From an uncultured Clostridium sp. (GTDB lineage Bacteria; Bacillota; Clostridia; TANB77; CAG-508), in the NCBI GenBank assembly GCA_947428535.1, contig CANEMG010000090.1, positions 1-5,160 of the forward strand: a DNA stretch of 5,160 nt. The letters run 5' to 3'. The position numbers and the translations under genes were made by a program. Below, piece by piece: positions 1-5,160 of the stretch (its first letter is position 1; every line of letters starts with the position of its first letter). The notes under the pieces were generated by a model. That model was not told where the DNA came from, did not search any database, and saw nothing but the letters and a program-made list of their open reading frames with translations.

Positions 1-55
1 TAATAGTAGTTCAATAGATTTAGGAAATGGAGTAGTATTAAATAGTAATGGTTCA
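1..55 (+). repeat. 55-base exact direct repeat, second copy at 190-244
   Basis: Bases 1-55 match 190-244 exactly, an offset of 189 bases, which is one 63-codon propeller unit. The match covers the I-D-L-G-N-G strand region and stops where TCT-GAT becomes AGG-GAT. Because it begins at the window edge, the identity may extend upstream. Synonymous positions are conserved too, pointing to recent duplication or gene conversion between units and not only to protein-level selection. Confidence 0.95.
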
Positions 56-3000
56 TCTGATGGAATGATAATAAAATATAGTGAGAATAGCGAAGTAGAA
101 TGGGTAAAAGCAATAGGAGGAAGTAGAGATGATCTAATAACAGCAGTATGTGAAACAACAGATGGAGGAGTAATAGTAGGAGGATATTTTAATAGTAGTT
201 CAATAGATTTAGGAAATGGAGTAGTATTAAATAGTAATGGTTCAAGGGATGGAACGATAATTAAGTATAGTAGCGAAGGAGAAGTCGAATGGGCAAAAGC
301 AATAGGAATAAGTTCTATTAGCTCAGTACGCGAAACAACAGATAGAGGCTATATCGTAGGAGGAAATTTTAATGGTAGTATAGATTTAGGAAATGGAGTA
401 GTATTAAATAATAATGGTTCATCTGATGGAGTGGTAATCAAATACAATAGTGAAAGAGAGTGTGAATGGGCAAAAGCAATAGGAGGAAATAGTATAGATT
501 CTATTAACTCAGTATGTGAAACTACAAATGGAGGCTATATAGTAGCAGGATGCTTTAGATCAAAAACAATAGATTTTAAAAATGGAATAAAATTATATAA
601 GAATGATTCTTATGATGATGGAATGATAATTAAATACAGTAGTGAAGGAGAAGTAGAATGGGCAAAGAAAATAGGAGGATATAGTACTGATGAAATAACA
701 GCAGTATGTGAAACAACAGATGGAGGAGTAATAGTAGGAGGATATTTTAATAGTTCAATAGATTTAGGAAATGAAGTAGTATTAAGTAGTAATGGTCCAA
801 ACACTGGAATGGTAATCAAATATAATAGTGAGGGAGAGTGTGAATGGGCACAAGCAATAGGAGGAAATAGTATAGATTCTATTAACTCAGTATGTGAAAC
901 TACAGAAGGAGAATATGCTGCTGGAGGATATTTTTGTTCAAAAAATATAGATTTAGGAAATGGAGTAACATTAAGTAATAATGGTGTGAAGGATGGAATG
1001 ATTATTAAAGTTAATCTAGAAATGGGAGTTCCAGAAATTCAAGAGCTAGAAATAGAAAATACAAGAAAAGAATTTAAAATAACAACAGATGTAAAAGAAA
1101 TAGATGGAGCAAAAGGAGGTAGTATTTCAGGCGAAGATTATAATCCATATGAAAAAGTAAAATATGGTGACAATATTACAAAAGAAATAATAATGATACC
1201 AGAGGAGAATTATGAAATAATTTCTATTACAGTAAATGGAGAGGAATATCAATATGAAGTAAATGAAGATGGAAGTTATACAATGTCAAAATTTGAGAAT
1301 ATAACAGAAGATAAACATATTGAAGTAATGTATTCATTAAAAGATAATAAAATAATAATAAATAAGATTGATAGTAAAATTAAATTACCTTTAGAAGGAG
1401 CAAAATTTAAGTTAGATCAAATAGAAGAAAGAACAGAACCAGAAGATGTAATAGGAGAATTAATAGCAAATGGAAAAGAATATGTAATATCAAACGAAGG
1501 AGAAATAACAGGAGTAGTTGGAGATTTAACAGCAAATGGAGATTATTATTTTGTAGAACAAGAAGGCACTTATGTACCGACTAACAGTAAAACGTATCAA
1601 ACAAATAATGTAGAAGGGAAGGCAGCAGGAATTCAAAATTCAACAGCAAATTCTTATATACCAATAGATTTAACAGATAAAGATGGAAACTTTATAGTAG
1701 TAGTAAATGCACAAGTATCAAGTGAAAGTTCCGATTATGGATATGCAACAATAACAGAAGATGAAACAGCACCAACTTATAATACAACAACAGGAAGATT
1801 TGTCTATATTTCAGGAAATAAAACAAACAGTGATTATAATTCAAATGTTTTACAAGGTGGGAAAATATATTATTTACATTTAGGATACCGTAAAGATGGT
1901 AGTGTAGATACAAAAGATGACCAAGTTGTATTTAATAGTATAAAAGTTTATGGAGTAGAAAGTACAACTTATAATTTTGTAGAAAATGGAGGAAAATACG
2001 AATCAAATAATATAGGAAAAGATAATACAGTAGCAAACTCATATATACCAATAGATTTAACAGAATGCACTGGAAAATATAATTTAACTGTAAATGCAGA
2101 AGTATCAAGTCAAAGTAGTGACTATGGATATGTAACGTTAAAAGAAAATGCAACAAGACCAGAGTATAACAGTAGTACAGGAAGATTTATCTATATTTCA
2201 GGAACACAAGAGGCGAAAGATTATACAACAGTTCTACAAGGTGGAAAGATGTATTATCTACACTTAGGATATTATAAAAATGCAAGCACATCATCAGGAG
2301 ATGATAAATTTACAGTAAATAGTATAGAAATAACATTAAATGATTCAGAATTATACCATGTAGAAGTAGAAACTAATAGTGAAGGACAAGCAATTACTCA
2401 AATACCATTTGGAAAATATGCTATAACAGAAACAAAAGCACCAGAAGGATATGAATTAAATGAAGAACCATTAGAAATAGAATTTAGAGCAGATGAAAAC
2501 CATGAATTTACAATAGAAAATAATGAAAAAGCAAAAGTATTAGTACATCATTATAAAGCAATAGAAAAAGAAGATGGAACATATGAATATACAGAAGAAA
2601 AACTTGTAGAAGATAAATTATTAGAAGGAAAAACAGGACATAATTATATAACAAATCCAAAATTAGACTTAGAAAAATATGAATTAATAAAAAATGAAGA
2701 AGGAAGTTATATAATACCAGAAAATGCATCAGGAACATATGAATCAGGAACAATAGAGGTAAAATATTATTATACAGATAAAAAAATACCATTAACAGTA
2801 CATCACTACATAGAAGGAACAACAGAGCAAGTGCCATTAAAGGATGGAACAAAAGCAGAAGATGTAGTAGGAAGTGGAAAAGAAGGTGAAAGCTATCAAA
2901 CAGAACAAATTGATGATAGTTTATTAAGTGGTGACTATGAGCTAGTAGAAATTCCAGAAAACAAGGATGGAATTTATACAGAAAATGAAGTAATAGTAAC

Positions 3001-5160
3001 ATATTATTATAAAAAAGTACGAAGAGAATTAACAATAAAAAAATATGACACAGATGGAGTAGTACCACTTCAAGGAGCAGAATTTACTATTCTTTCAAAA
3101 GCAGAAGTAGCAATTCTAAAACCAGAAGTTGAAGGTGCAGGTAGAACAATTTATACAACAGATTCACAAGGGAAAATAAATGTATTATTAGATGTTGGGG
3201 AATATGAAGTAAGAGAAGTTACAGCACCAGAAGGATATGTGTTACCAGAAAATCCAGTAACAGAAGTAACAATAGCAAAAGAAACAGAAAAAGAAGAAAT
3301 AAATATAACAAATGAAAAAGAAAAAGGAATGGTAACAGTACATCATTATATAGAAGGAACAGAAGAAAAAGTACCATCAAAAACAGAAGGTGTAGTTGAA
3401 GATGAGAACAAAATAGGATATATAGGAGAAACATATATAACAAAACCATCTGAAGATATATCAAATGAATATGAATTAGTAGAATACCCAGAAAATTCAA
3501 GTGGAGAATACATAAATGAAAATATAGAAATAACATATTATTATAGATTAAAAGATACAAAAGTGTTAGTACATCACTATAAAGCAATAAAAAATGAAGA
3601 TGGAACATATGAATATACAGAAGAAAAATTATCTGAAGATGTATTAATAGAAGGAAAAGTAAGAGATCCATATGAAACAGAAATAGCAACAGAAATACCA
3701 GAGTATTATGAATTAGTACAAGAGCCAATAAATAAAAATGGAACAATGGCAGTAGAACCAATAGAAGTAATCTACTATTATAAACTTAGAAATTATGGAT
3801 ATGTAGTAAATTATCTAGAAAAAGATACAGGCAAAGTATTACACGAACAAAAGCAAGAAAATGAAGTTGAGTATGGAACAGAAAAAATAGCATCAGAAGA
3901 AAAAATAGATATAACAGGATATAGATATGACAGTGCAGACAAAGAAGTTCTAACAATAGGAACAGAAGAAAATGTAATAAATATCTACTATGTAAAAGAC
4001 ACGTTTAATTATACAGTAGAGTACTATTATGATGGAGTAAAAGATGAGTCAAAAACAGAAATAAAAGAGGCAATATATCAAGATAAAATTACAGAATATA
4101 CAGACAAAAATATAACAGGATATAAATTCGAAAAAGCAGATGGAAAACCATTGACTATTACAGAAATAGCGGAAAATAATATTATAAAAGTGTACTACAT
4201 CATAGATGATGGAAATACAAAAACATTAAGATATACAGTAGAATACTATAAAGATGGTGAAAAACAAGATAAAGATACAGAAACAGAAAGCAAGACAGTA
4301 CAAATATTATTACCAGATACATTAGAAGTAGAAAAAGAAAAAATAAATATAGTAGACAAATATATAGGATACAAACTAGAAAAAACAGAACCAGAAGAAA
4401 TACCAGATGTAGTAAATGATGGTGATGTAATTAAAGTATACTATGTAAAAGACAAATTCGAATATACAGTAGAGTACTATTATGATGGGGTAAAAGATGA
4501 ATCAAAGACAGAAACAATTGAAGCAACATATGGAGATATAATAGAAACATATGATGAAAAGCTAGAAGATGGATATAGATTTGAAAGGACAGAAAAATTA
4601 CCATTAACAGTAAGCAACAAAGAAGAAGAAAACATAATAAATATTTACTATGTAAGAAAAGATTCGTCATGTGTAGTAAAATATTTGGATAAAGCGACAG
4701 GAGAAGAAATATCAGAAAAAATTACAAAAGAAGGAAAAGTAAATGATCCATATGATATAACAGAAGATAAAAAAGAAATAGAAGGATATACATTAATAGA
4801 AGAACCAGAAAACTTAGCAGGAACATTTACAGAAGAGCCTCAAGAAAAAGTATTCTATTATGCAAAAAATACAAGTGTAATAGTAAAATATCTAGAAAAA
4901 GATGAAACAGAAGATAATGCAGACAATAAAGTGTTATCAGAAGAAGTAATTATAGAAGGATATGAAGGACAAGATTATAGGGCAGAGCAAAAAGAAATAG
5001 AAAACTATACATTTGTAGAAAGTACAGAAAACACATCAGGAACAATGACAAGAGAACAGATAGAAGTAATCTATTATTATACATTAAAAACTAAAGGATA
5101 TGTGGTAAATTACCTAGAAAAAGATGAAACACTAGAAGATAATACAGATAACAAAGTATT
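2..5160 (+). CDS. Giant multidomain surface adhesin (propeller, CnaB and MucBP-like repeats), partial at both ends
   Basis: One reading frame is open from base 2 to the window end: 1719 complete codons plus two bases, with no stop. Both termini lie outside, so I cannot choose a start or see a signal peptide, LPxTG-like motif or membrane anchor. Domains in order: Trp/Gly propeller-like repeats (residues 1-340), an InlB B-repeat-like domain (357-445), a CnaB domain split by two copies of a beta-rich module (449-843), two MucBP-like repeats (844-1005), a second CnaB (1008-1106), and nine more MucBP-like repeats (1110-1719, last one cut). Such mixes are known in secreted, wall-attached adhesins of Gram-positive gut bacteria, so an extracellular attachment role is inferred. 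The C-terminal two thirds is rich in Glu, Lys, Thr and Tyr and strongly favours A-ending codons; the N-terminal third has more Ser, Asn and Gly. Only 10 Cys occur, 8 of them before residue 313. The coding assignment is near certain; the exact ligand is unknown. Confidence 0.96.
136..196 (+). repeat. 61-base exact direct repeat, second copy at 694-754
   Basis: Bases 136-196 match 694-754 exactly, an offset of 558 bases or 186 codons, equal to three propeller units. The segment encodes the I-T-A-V-C-E-T-T-D-G-G-V-I-V-G-G-Y-F core. Immediately after it the second copy lacks one AGT serine codon, and similarity resumes with the I-D-L-G-N segment, so the copies differ by an in-frame three-base indel. 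Confidence 0.95.
474..526 (+). repeat. 53-base exact direct repeat, second copy at 852-904
   Basis: Bases 474-526 match 852-904 exactly, an offset of 378 bases or 126 codons, which is two propeller units. Extending left, 432-526 against 810-904 has only 4 mismatches in 95 positions by hand count. These two units also share the E-C-E-W motif not found in the other units, so they form a sub-family inside the array. Confidence 0.93.
1070..1336 (+). other. Divergent InlB B-repeat-like domain
   Basis: Residues 357-445 read K-E-F-K-I-T-T-D-V at the first strand. A G-G-S-I-S-G turn (372-377) follows, then Y-x-x-V-K-Y-G-D (383-390), P-E-E-N-Y-E-I (400-406), I-T-V-N-G (409-413), and the closing F-E-N-I-T-E-D-K-H-I-E-V-M-Y strand (431-444). 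This order, 'GGxISG', 'V.yG......i.P..gY.i..i.VNG', 'y.f.NI..D..i.V.y', is the usual signature of the divergent InlB B-repeat type domain of bacterial surface proteins. It usually works as a spacer or a small binding domain. Here it links the propeller to the first CnaB domain. The assignment is by motif resemblance only. Confidence 0.75.
1346..1540 (+). other. CnaB/SpaA-type domain 1, N-terminal half
   Basis: Residues 449-513 start with N-K-I-I-I-N-K-I-D, then P-L-E-G-A-K-F-K-L, the canonical opening strands of a CnaB (prealbumin-like, collagen-adhesin B-type) domain. Lys455 in N-K-I-D sits where the isopeptide-forming lysine is expected. After F-K-L-D the chain runs through I-G-E-L-I-A-N-G and G-E-I-T-G-V-V-G-D-L-T-A-N-G. 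It does not then reach the Y-x-x-x-E-x-x-A-P-x-G-Y strand; it enters two tandem beta-rich modules. The matching second half appears only at 2348-2530. An alternative is that this is a complete but diverged small domain, with the Y-Y-F-V-E strand (515-519) acting as its own E-box. Confidence 0.65.
1541..1963 (+). other. Duplicated beta-rich module, copy A (possible jelly-roll), inserted in CnaB domain 1
   Basis: Residues 514-654. Recognisable blocks: Y-Y-F-V-E-Q (515-520), A-N-S-Y-I-P-I-D-L-T (549-558), N-A-Q-V-S-S-E-S-S-D-Y-G-Y (569-581), G-R-F-V-Y-I-S-G (598-605), L-Q-G-G-K-I-Y-Y-L-H-L-G-Y (617-629) and V-V-F-N-S-I-K-V-Y-G (642-651). Alternating hydrophobic strands with a 'surface area, then Y-L-H-L-G-Y' ending suggest a beta-sandwich such as a carbohydrate-binding-like jelly roll; that fold is inferred. 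Over residues 549-629 it matches copy B at 52 of 80 aligned positions (hand alignment). Copy A has a longer N-terminal loop (S-K-T-Y-Q-T-N-N onwards) than copy B. I recall similar stretches in gut Firmicutes surface proteins but cannot name the family with certainty. Confidence 0.6.
1964..2347 (+). other. Duplicated beta-rich module, copy B
   Basis: Residues 655-782 repeat the blocks of copy A at a constant spacing of 128-129 residues: Y-N-F-V-E-N (657-662), A-N-S-Y-I-P-I-D-L-T (678-687), N-A-E-V-S-S-Q-S-S-D-Y-G-Y (698-710), G-R-F-I-Y-I-S-G (727-734), L-Q-G-G-K-M-Y-Y-L-H-L-G-Y (745-757) and F-T-V-N-S-I-E-I-T-L (770-779). Identity is strong at the strand blocks and weak in the loops between them, as expected of a folded domain with variable surface loops. 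It contains Cys689, one of only two Cys residues outside the propeller. The chain returns directly to CnaB-type sequence after residue 782. Confidence 0.6.
2348..2530 (+). other. CnaB/SpaA-type domain 1, C-terminal half
   Basis: Residues 783-843 contain V-E-T-N-S-E-G-Q-A, I-P-F-G-K-Y-A-I-T-E-T-K-A-P-E-G-Y (801-817) and F-T-I-E-N (836-840). In CnaB domains the Glu of Y-x-x-x-E-x-x-A-P-x-G-Y catalyses a Lys-Asn isopeptide bond; here Glu810 and Asn840 fit those roles. No opening strand with a lysine lies directly upstream, because copy B of the beta module is there. The nearest candidate partner is Lys455, about 385 residues before Asn840. The half is therefore best read as the end of the split CnaB domain. 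Confidence 0.7.
2531..2779 (+). repeat. MucBP-like repeat 1 (V-H-H-Y type)
   Basis: Residues 844-926 open with K-V-L-V-H-H-Y-K-A-I (845-854), hold Y-E-L-I (spanning a mid-domain strand) and a P-E-N-A-S-G-T-Y turn, and close with I-E-V-K-Y-Y-Y. This 'V.V.Y......Y.l.......G.....i.V.YYY' layout resembles MucBP-type and related listerial/lactobacillar surface repeats. It is closely related to repeat 4: 33 bases at 2570-2602 recur exactly at 3596-3628. Confidence 0.65.
2786..3016 (+). repeat. MucBP-like repeat 2 (V-H-H-Y-I-E-G type)
   Basis: Residues 929-1005 begin I-P-L-T-V-H-H-Y-I-E-G-T, with the Y-E-L-V-E-I-P-E-N core (939-ish spacing to 948 in the second half of the unit is best read at bases 2936-2962) and the ending V-I-V-T-Y-Y-Y. 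It pairs with repeat 3, which shares the V-H-H-Y-I-E-G-T opening and the Y-E-L-V-E-x-P-E-N core. The two are separated by the compact CnaB domain. Confidence 0.62.
3023..3319 (+). other. CnaB/SpaA-type domain 2, complete, with predicted isopeptide residues
   Basis: Residues 1008-1106 form an uninterrupted CnaB domain of normal size (about 100 residues). The first strand is E-L-T-I-K-K-Y-D with Lys1014 as the likely crosslinking lysine. V-P-L-Q-G-A-E-F-T-I follows, then a T-T-D-S-Q-G-K-I-N turn. Y-E-V-R-E-V-T-A-P-E-G-Y (1068-1079) carries Glu1072 as the catalytic acid, and I-N-I-T-N (1100-1104) ends with Asn1104 as acceptor. Such domains form an intramolecular Lys-Asn bond that makes adhesin and pilin stalks resistant to force and proteolysis. 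It interrupts the MucBP-like series between repeats 2 and 3. Comparison with this domain is the main reason for calling domain 1 split. Confidence 0.85.
3329..3544 (+). repeat. MucBP-like repeat 3 (V-H-H-Y-I-E-G type)
   Basis: Residues 1110-1181 start M-V-T-V-H-H-Y-I-E-G-T, carry Y-I-G-E-T-Y and Y-E-L-V-E-Y-P-E-N, a S-S-G-E-Y turn, and finish I-E-I-T-Y-Y-Y. It follows CnaB domain 2 after a short charged E-K-E-K-G linker and is most like repeat 2. Confidence 0.65.
3557..3781 (+). repeat. MucBP-like repeat 4 (V-H-H-Y-K-A-I type)
   Basis: Residues 1186-1260 start T-K-V-L-V-H-H-Y-K-A-I and end I-E-V-I-Y-Y-Y, with Y-E-L-V-Q-E-P and N-G-T-M between. Its first 25 residues nearly duplicate repeat 1 at protein and DNA level (offset 1026 bases, 342 codons). 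It is the last V-H-H-Y unit; later units open with V-N-Y-L-E or V-E-Y-Y strands. Confidence 0.65.
3794..3997 (+). repeat. MucBP-like repeat 5 (V-N-Y-L-E-K-D type)
   Basis: Residues 1265-1332 begin Y-G-Y-V-V-N-Y-L-E-K-D-T-G-K-V-L, the classic MucBP opening of a strand followed by D-x-x-T-G-K. I-T-G-Y-R-Y and the ending V-I-N-I-Y-Y-V-K follow. Its opening recurs in the final, cut repeat at the right edge. Confidence 0.7.
4004..4201 (+). repeat. MucBP-like repeat 6 (V-E-Y-Y-Y-D-G type)
   Basis: Residues 1335-1400 read F-N-Y-T-V-E-Y-Y-Y-D-G-V-K-D-E-S-K-T-E, then I-T-G-Y-K-F-E-K-A, L-T-I-T and I-I-K-V-Y-Y-I. The opening is duplicated in repeat 8, 151 codons later: 26 bases at 4010-4035 recur exactly at 4463-4488 and the likeness continues beyond. 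Confidence 0.65.
4226..4447 (+). repeat. MucBP-like repeat 7 (V-E-Y-Y-K-D-G type)
   Basis: Residues 1409-1482 open L-R-Y-T-V-E-Y-Y-K-D-G, carry Y-I-G-Y-K-L-E-K-T and close V-I-K-V-Y-Y-V. It sits between the near-duplicate repeats 6 and 8 and is longer in its middle loop, where charged residues (E-K-E-K-I-N-I-V-D-K) precede the I-G-Y strand. Confidence 0.6.
4457..4654 (+). repeat. MucBP-like repeat 8 (V-E-Y-Y-Y-D-G type)
   Basis: Residues 1486-1551 read F-E-Y-T-V-E-Y-Y-Y-D-G-V-K-D-E-S-K-T-E, then D-G-Y-R-F-E-R-T, L-P-L-T-V and I-I-N-I-Y-Y-V. It is the closest relative of repeat 6 and has the same length of 66 residues. Confidence 0.65.
4667..4861 (+). repeat. MucBP-like repeat 9 (V-K-Y-L-D-K-A-T-G type)
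   Basis: Residues 1556-1620 start S-C-V-V-K-Y-L-D-K-A-T-G-E-E-I and continue with G-K-V-N-D-P-Y-D-I, I-E-G-Y-T-L-I-E-E-P-E-N, A-G-T-F and K-V-F-Y-Y. This is the most typical MucBP unit in the window, matching the usual 'V.Y.d..tG.ei......G..g..Y......i.GY.l.......G.f......V.y.Y' layout. Cys1557 is the only Cys in the C-terminal 1000 residues. Confidence 0.75.
4871..5080 (+). repeat. MucBP-like repeat 10 (V-K-Y-L-E-K-D type)
   Basis: Residues 1624-1693 start T-S-V-I-V-K-Y-L-E-K-D, with D-N-K-V-L in the first loop, then I-I-E-G-Y-E-G-Q-D-Y, I-E-N-Y-T-F-V-E-S-T-E-N, S-G-T-M and I-E-V-I-Y-Y-Y. Its first loop is extended by an acidic E-T-E-D-N-A-D-N stretch, also present in the next, truncated repeat. 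Confidence 0.7.
5096..5160 (+). repeat. MucBP-like repeat 11, cut by the window edge
   Basis: From residue 1699 the sequence reads G-Y-V-V-N-Y-L-E-K-D-E-T followed by an acidic loop and D-N-K-V-L, then the window ends. It combines the G-Y-V-V-N-Y opening of repeat 5 with the extended acidic loop of repeat 10, so the array continues downstream. Confidence 0.65.

Larger units (their letters stand above)
2..1021 (+). repeat. Beta-propeller-like (SBBP-type) repeat array, about five and a half units
   Basis: Residues 1-340 hold tandem units of 59-64 residues. Each begins with W-[AV]-[KQ]-[AK]-I-G, continues with a variable stretch, then S/T-A/S-V-C-E-T-T, G-G-Y/V-I-V-G-G-Y-F, I-D-L-G-N-G-V-x-L, N-G, and ends in D-G-M-I-I-K-Y-S-E-G-E. 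The Trp residues are 34, 97, 156, 220 and 282 (codons at 101, 290, 467, 659 and 845), so spacings are 63, 59, 64 and 62. The window opens in the second half of an earlier unit, so the array continues upstream. The pattern of short hydrophobic strands separated by Gly/Asn/Asp turns resembles bacterial beta-propeller (SBBP) repeats, which often sit near the N-terminus of secreted surface proteins and may bind ligand. The family call is by resemblance. The unit before the InlB-like domain ends in K-V-N-L-E instead of the usual K-Y-S-x-E, suggesting the end of the propeller. Confidence 0.75.

Noticed and set aside
113..137. Shine-Dalgarno-like AGGAGG followed by an ATG at 129
   Set aside because: The AGGAGG comes from Gly-Gly codons of the propeller repeat, and the same string recurs across the array. 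The ATG is out of frame and reaches TAA after one codon.
1..904. Regularly spaced direct repeats that might suggest a CRISPR array
   Set aside because: Spacing is a multiple of three, the frame stays open through repeats and spacers, and the repeats encode conserved protein strands. They are coding tandem repeats.
1346..1372. ATA/AAT-rich run near 1346-1366 as a regulatory or origin-like AT repeat
   Set aside because: It encodes the K-I-I-I-N-K strand of CnaB domain 1 in frame, and A-ending Ile codons are normal across this gene.
610..4670. Open frames of 69-186 codons on the - strand, rich in Leu, Phe, His and Tyr
   Set aside because: They are antisense to the continuous + strand frame. 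Their Leu/Phe/Tyr-rich content follows from the A-rich coding strand read in reverse. They have no domain pattern and no independent codon signal.
2..5160. Possible recoded genetic code (TGA as Trp), as in some very low-GC bacteria
   Set aside because: All five Trp codons in the frame are TGG and no in-frame TGA, TAA or TAG occurs.
2..5160. Frameshift or broken gene
   Set aside because: I read the frame line by line from base 2 to the end. Domain motifs stay in the same frame throughout, with no stop and no loss of pattern.

Overview
The whole window lies inside one very large protein-coding gene on the + strand. Reading from base 2, the frame stays open for 1719 codons to the right edge without a stop. 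Neither the start codon, signal peptide nor C-terminal anchor is in view. Residue numbers in this annotation count from the codon at bases 2-4. I see no second gene, RNA gene, promoter or terminator.

The protein looks like a modular surface adhesin of a low-GC Gram-positive anaerobe. A gut-type Clostridia or related Firmicutes lineage is my best guess, inferred from the domain mix and from strong use of A-ending codons (ATA, AGA, GAA, GGA, ACA). Hand counts of two sample lines give 22/60 and 15/60 G+C. All five Trp codons are TGG and no in-frame TGA occurs, so nothing points to a recoded genetic code.

Layout from N to C: (1) bases 2-1021, an array of about 60-residue Trp/Gly repeats resembling bacterial beta-propeller (SBBP-type) repeats, some copies nearly identical at DNA level; (2) 1070-1336, a domain like the divergent InlB B-repeat; (3) 1346-2530, a CnaB/SpaA-type domain that appears split by two tandem copies of a roughly 130-residue beta-rich module (1541-2347); (4) 2531-3016, two MucBP-like repeats beginning with a V-H-H-Y strand; (5) 3023-3319, a compact uninterrupted CnaB domain with all three expected isopeptide residues; (6) 3329-5160, nine more MucBP-like repeats, the last cut by the window edge.

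Read as a machine, the propeller and the duplicated beta modules would be the binding parts. The CnaB domains would be self-crosslinked stiffeners, and the MucBP-like repeats would form a stalk or mucin-binding region leading toward a cell-wall or membrane anchor outside the window. The functional reading is inference from domain resemblance. The open frame, the repeats and the domain boundaries are visible in the sequence.
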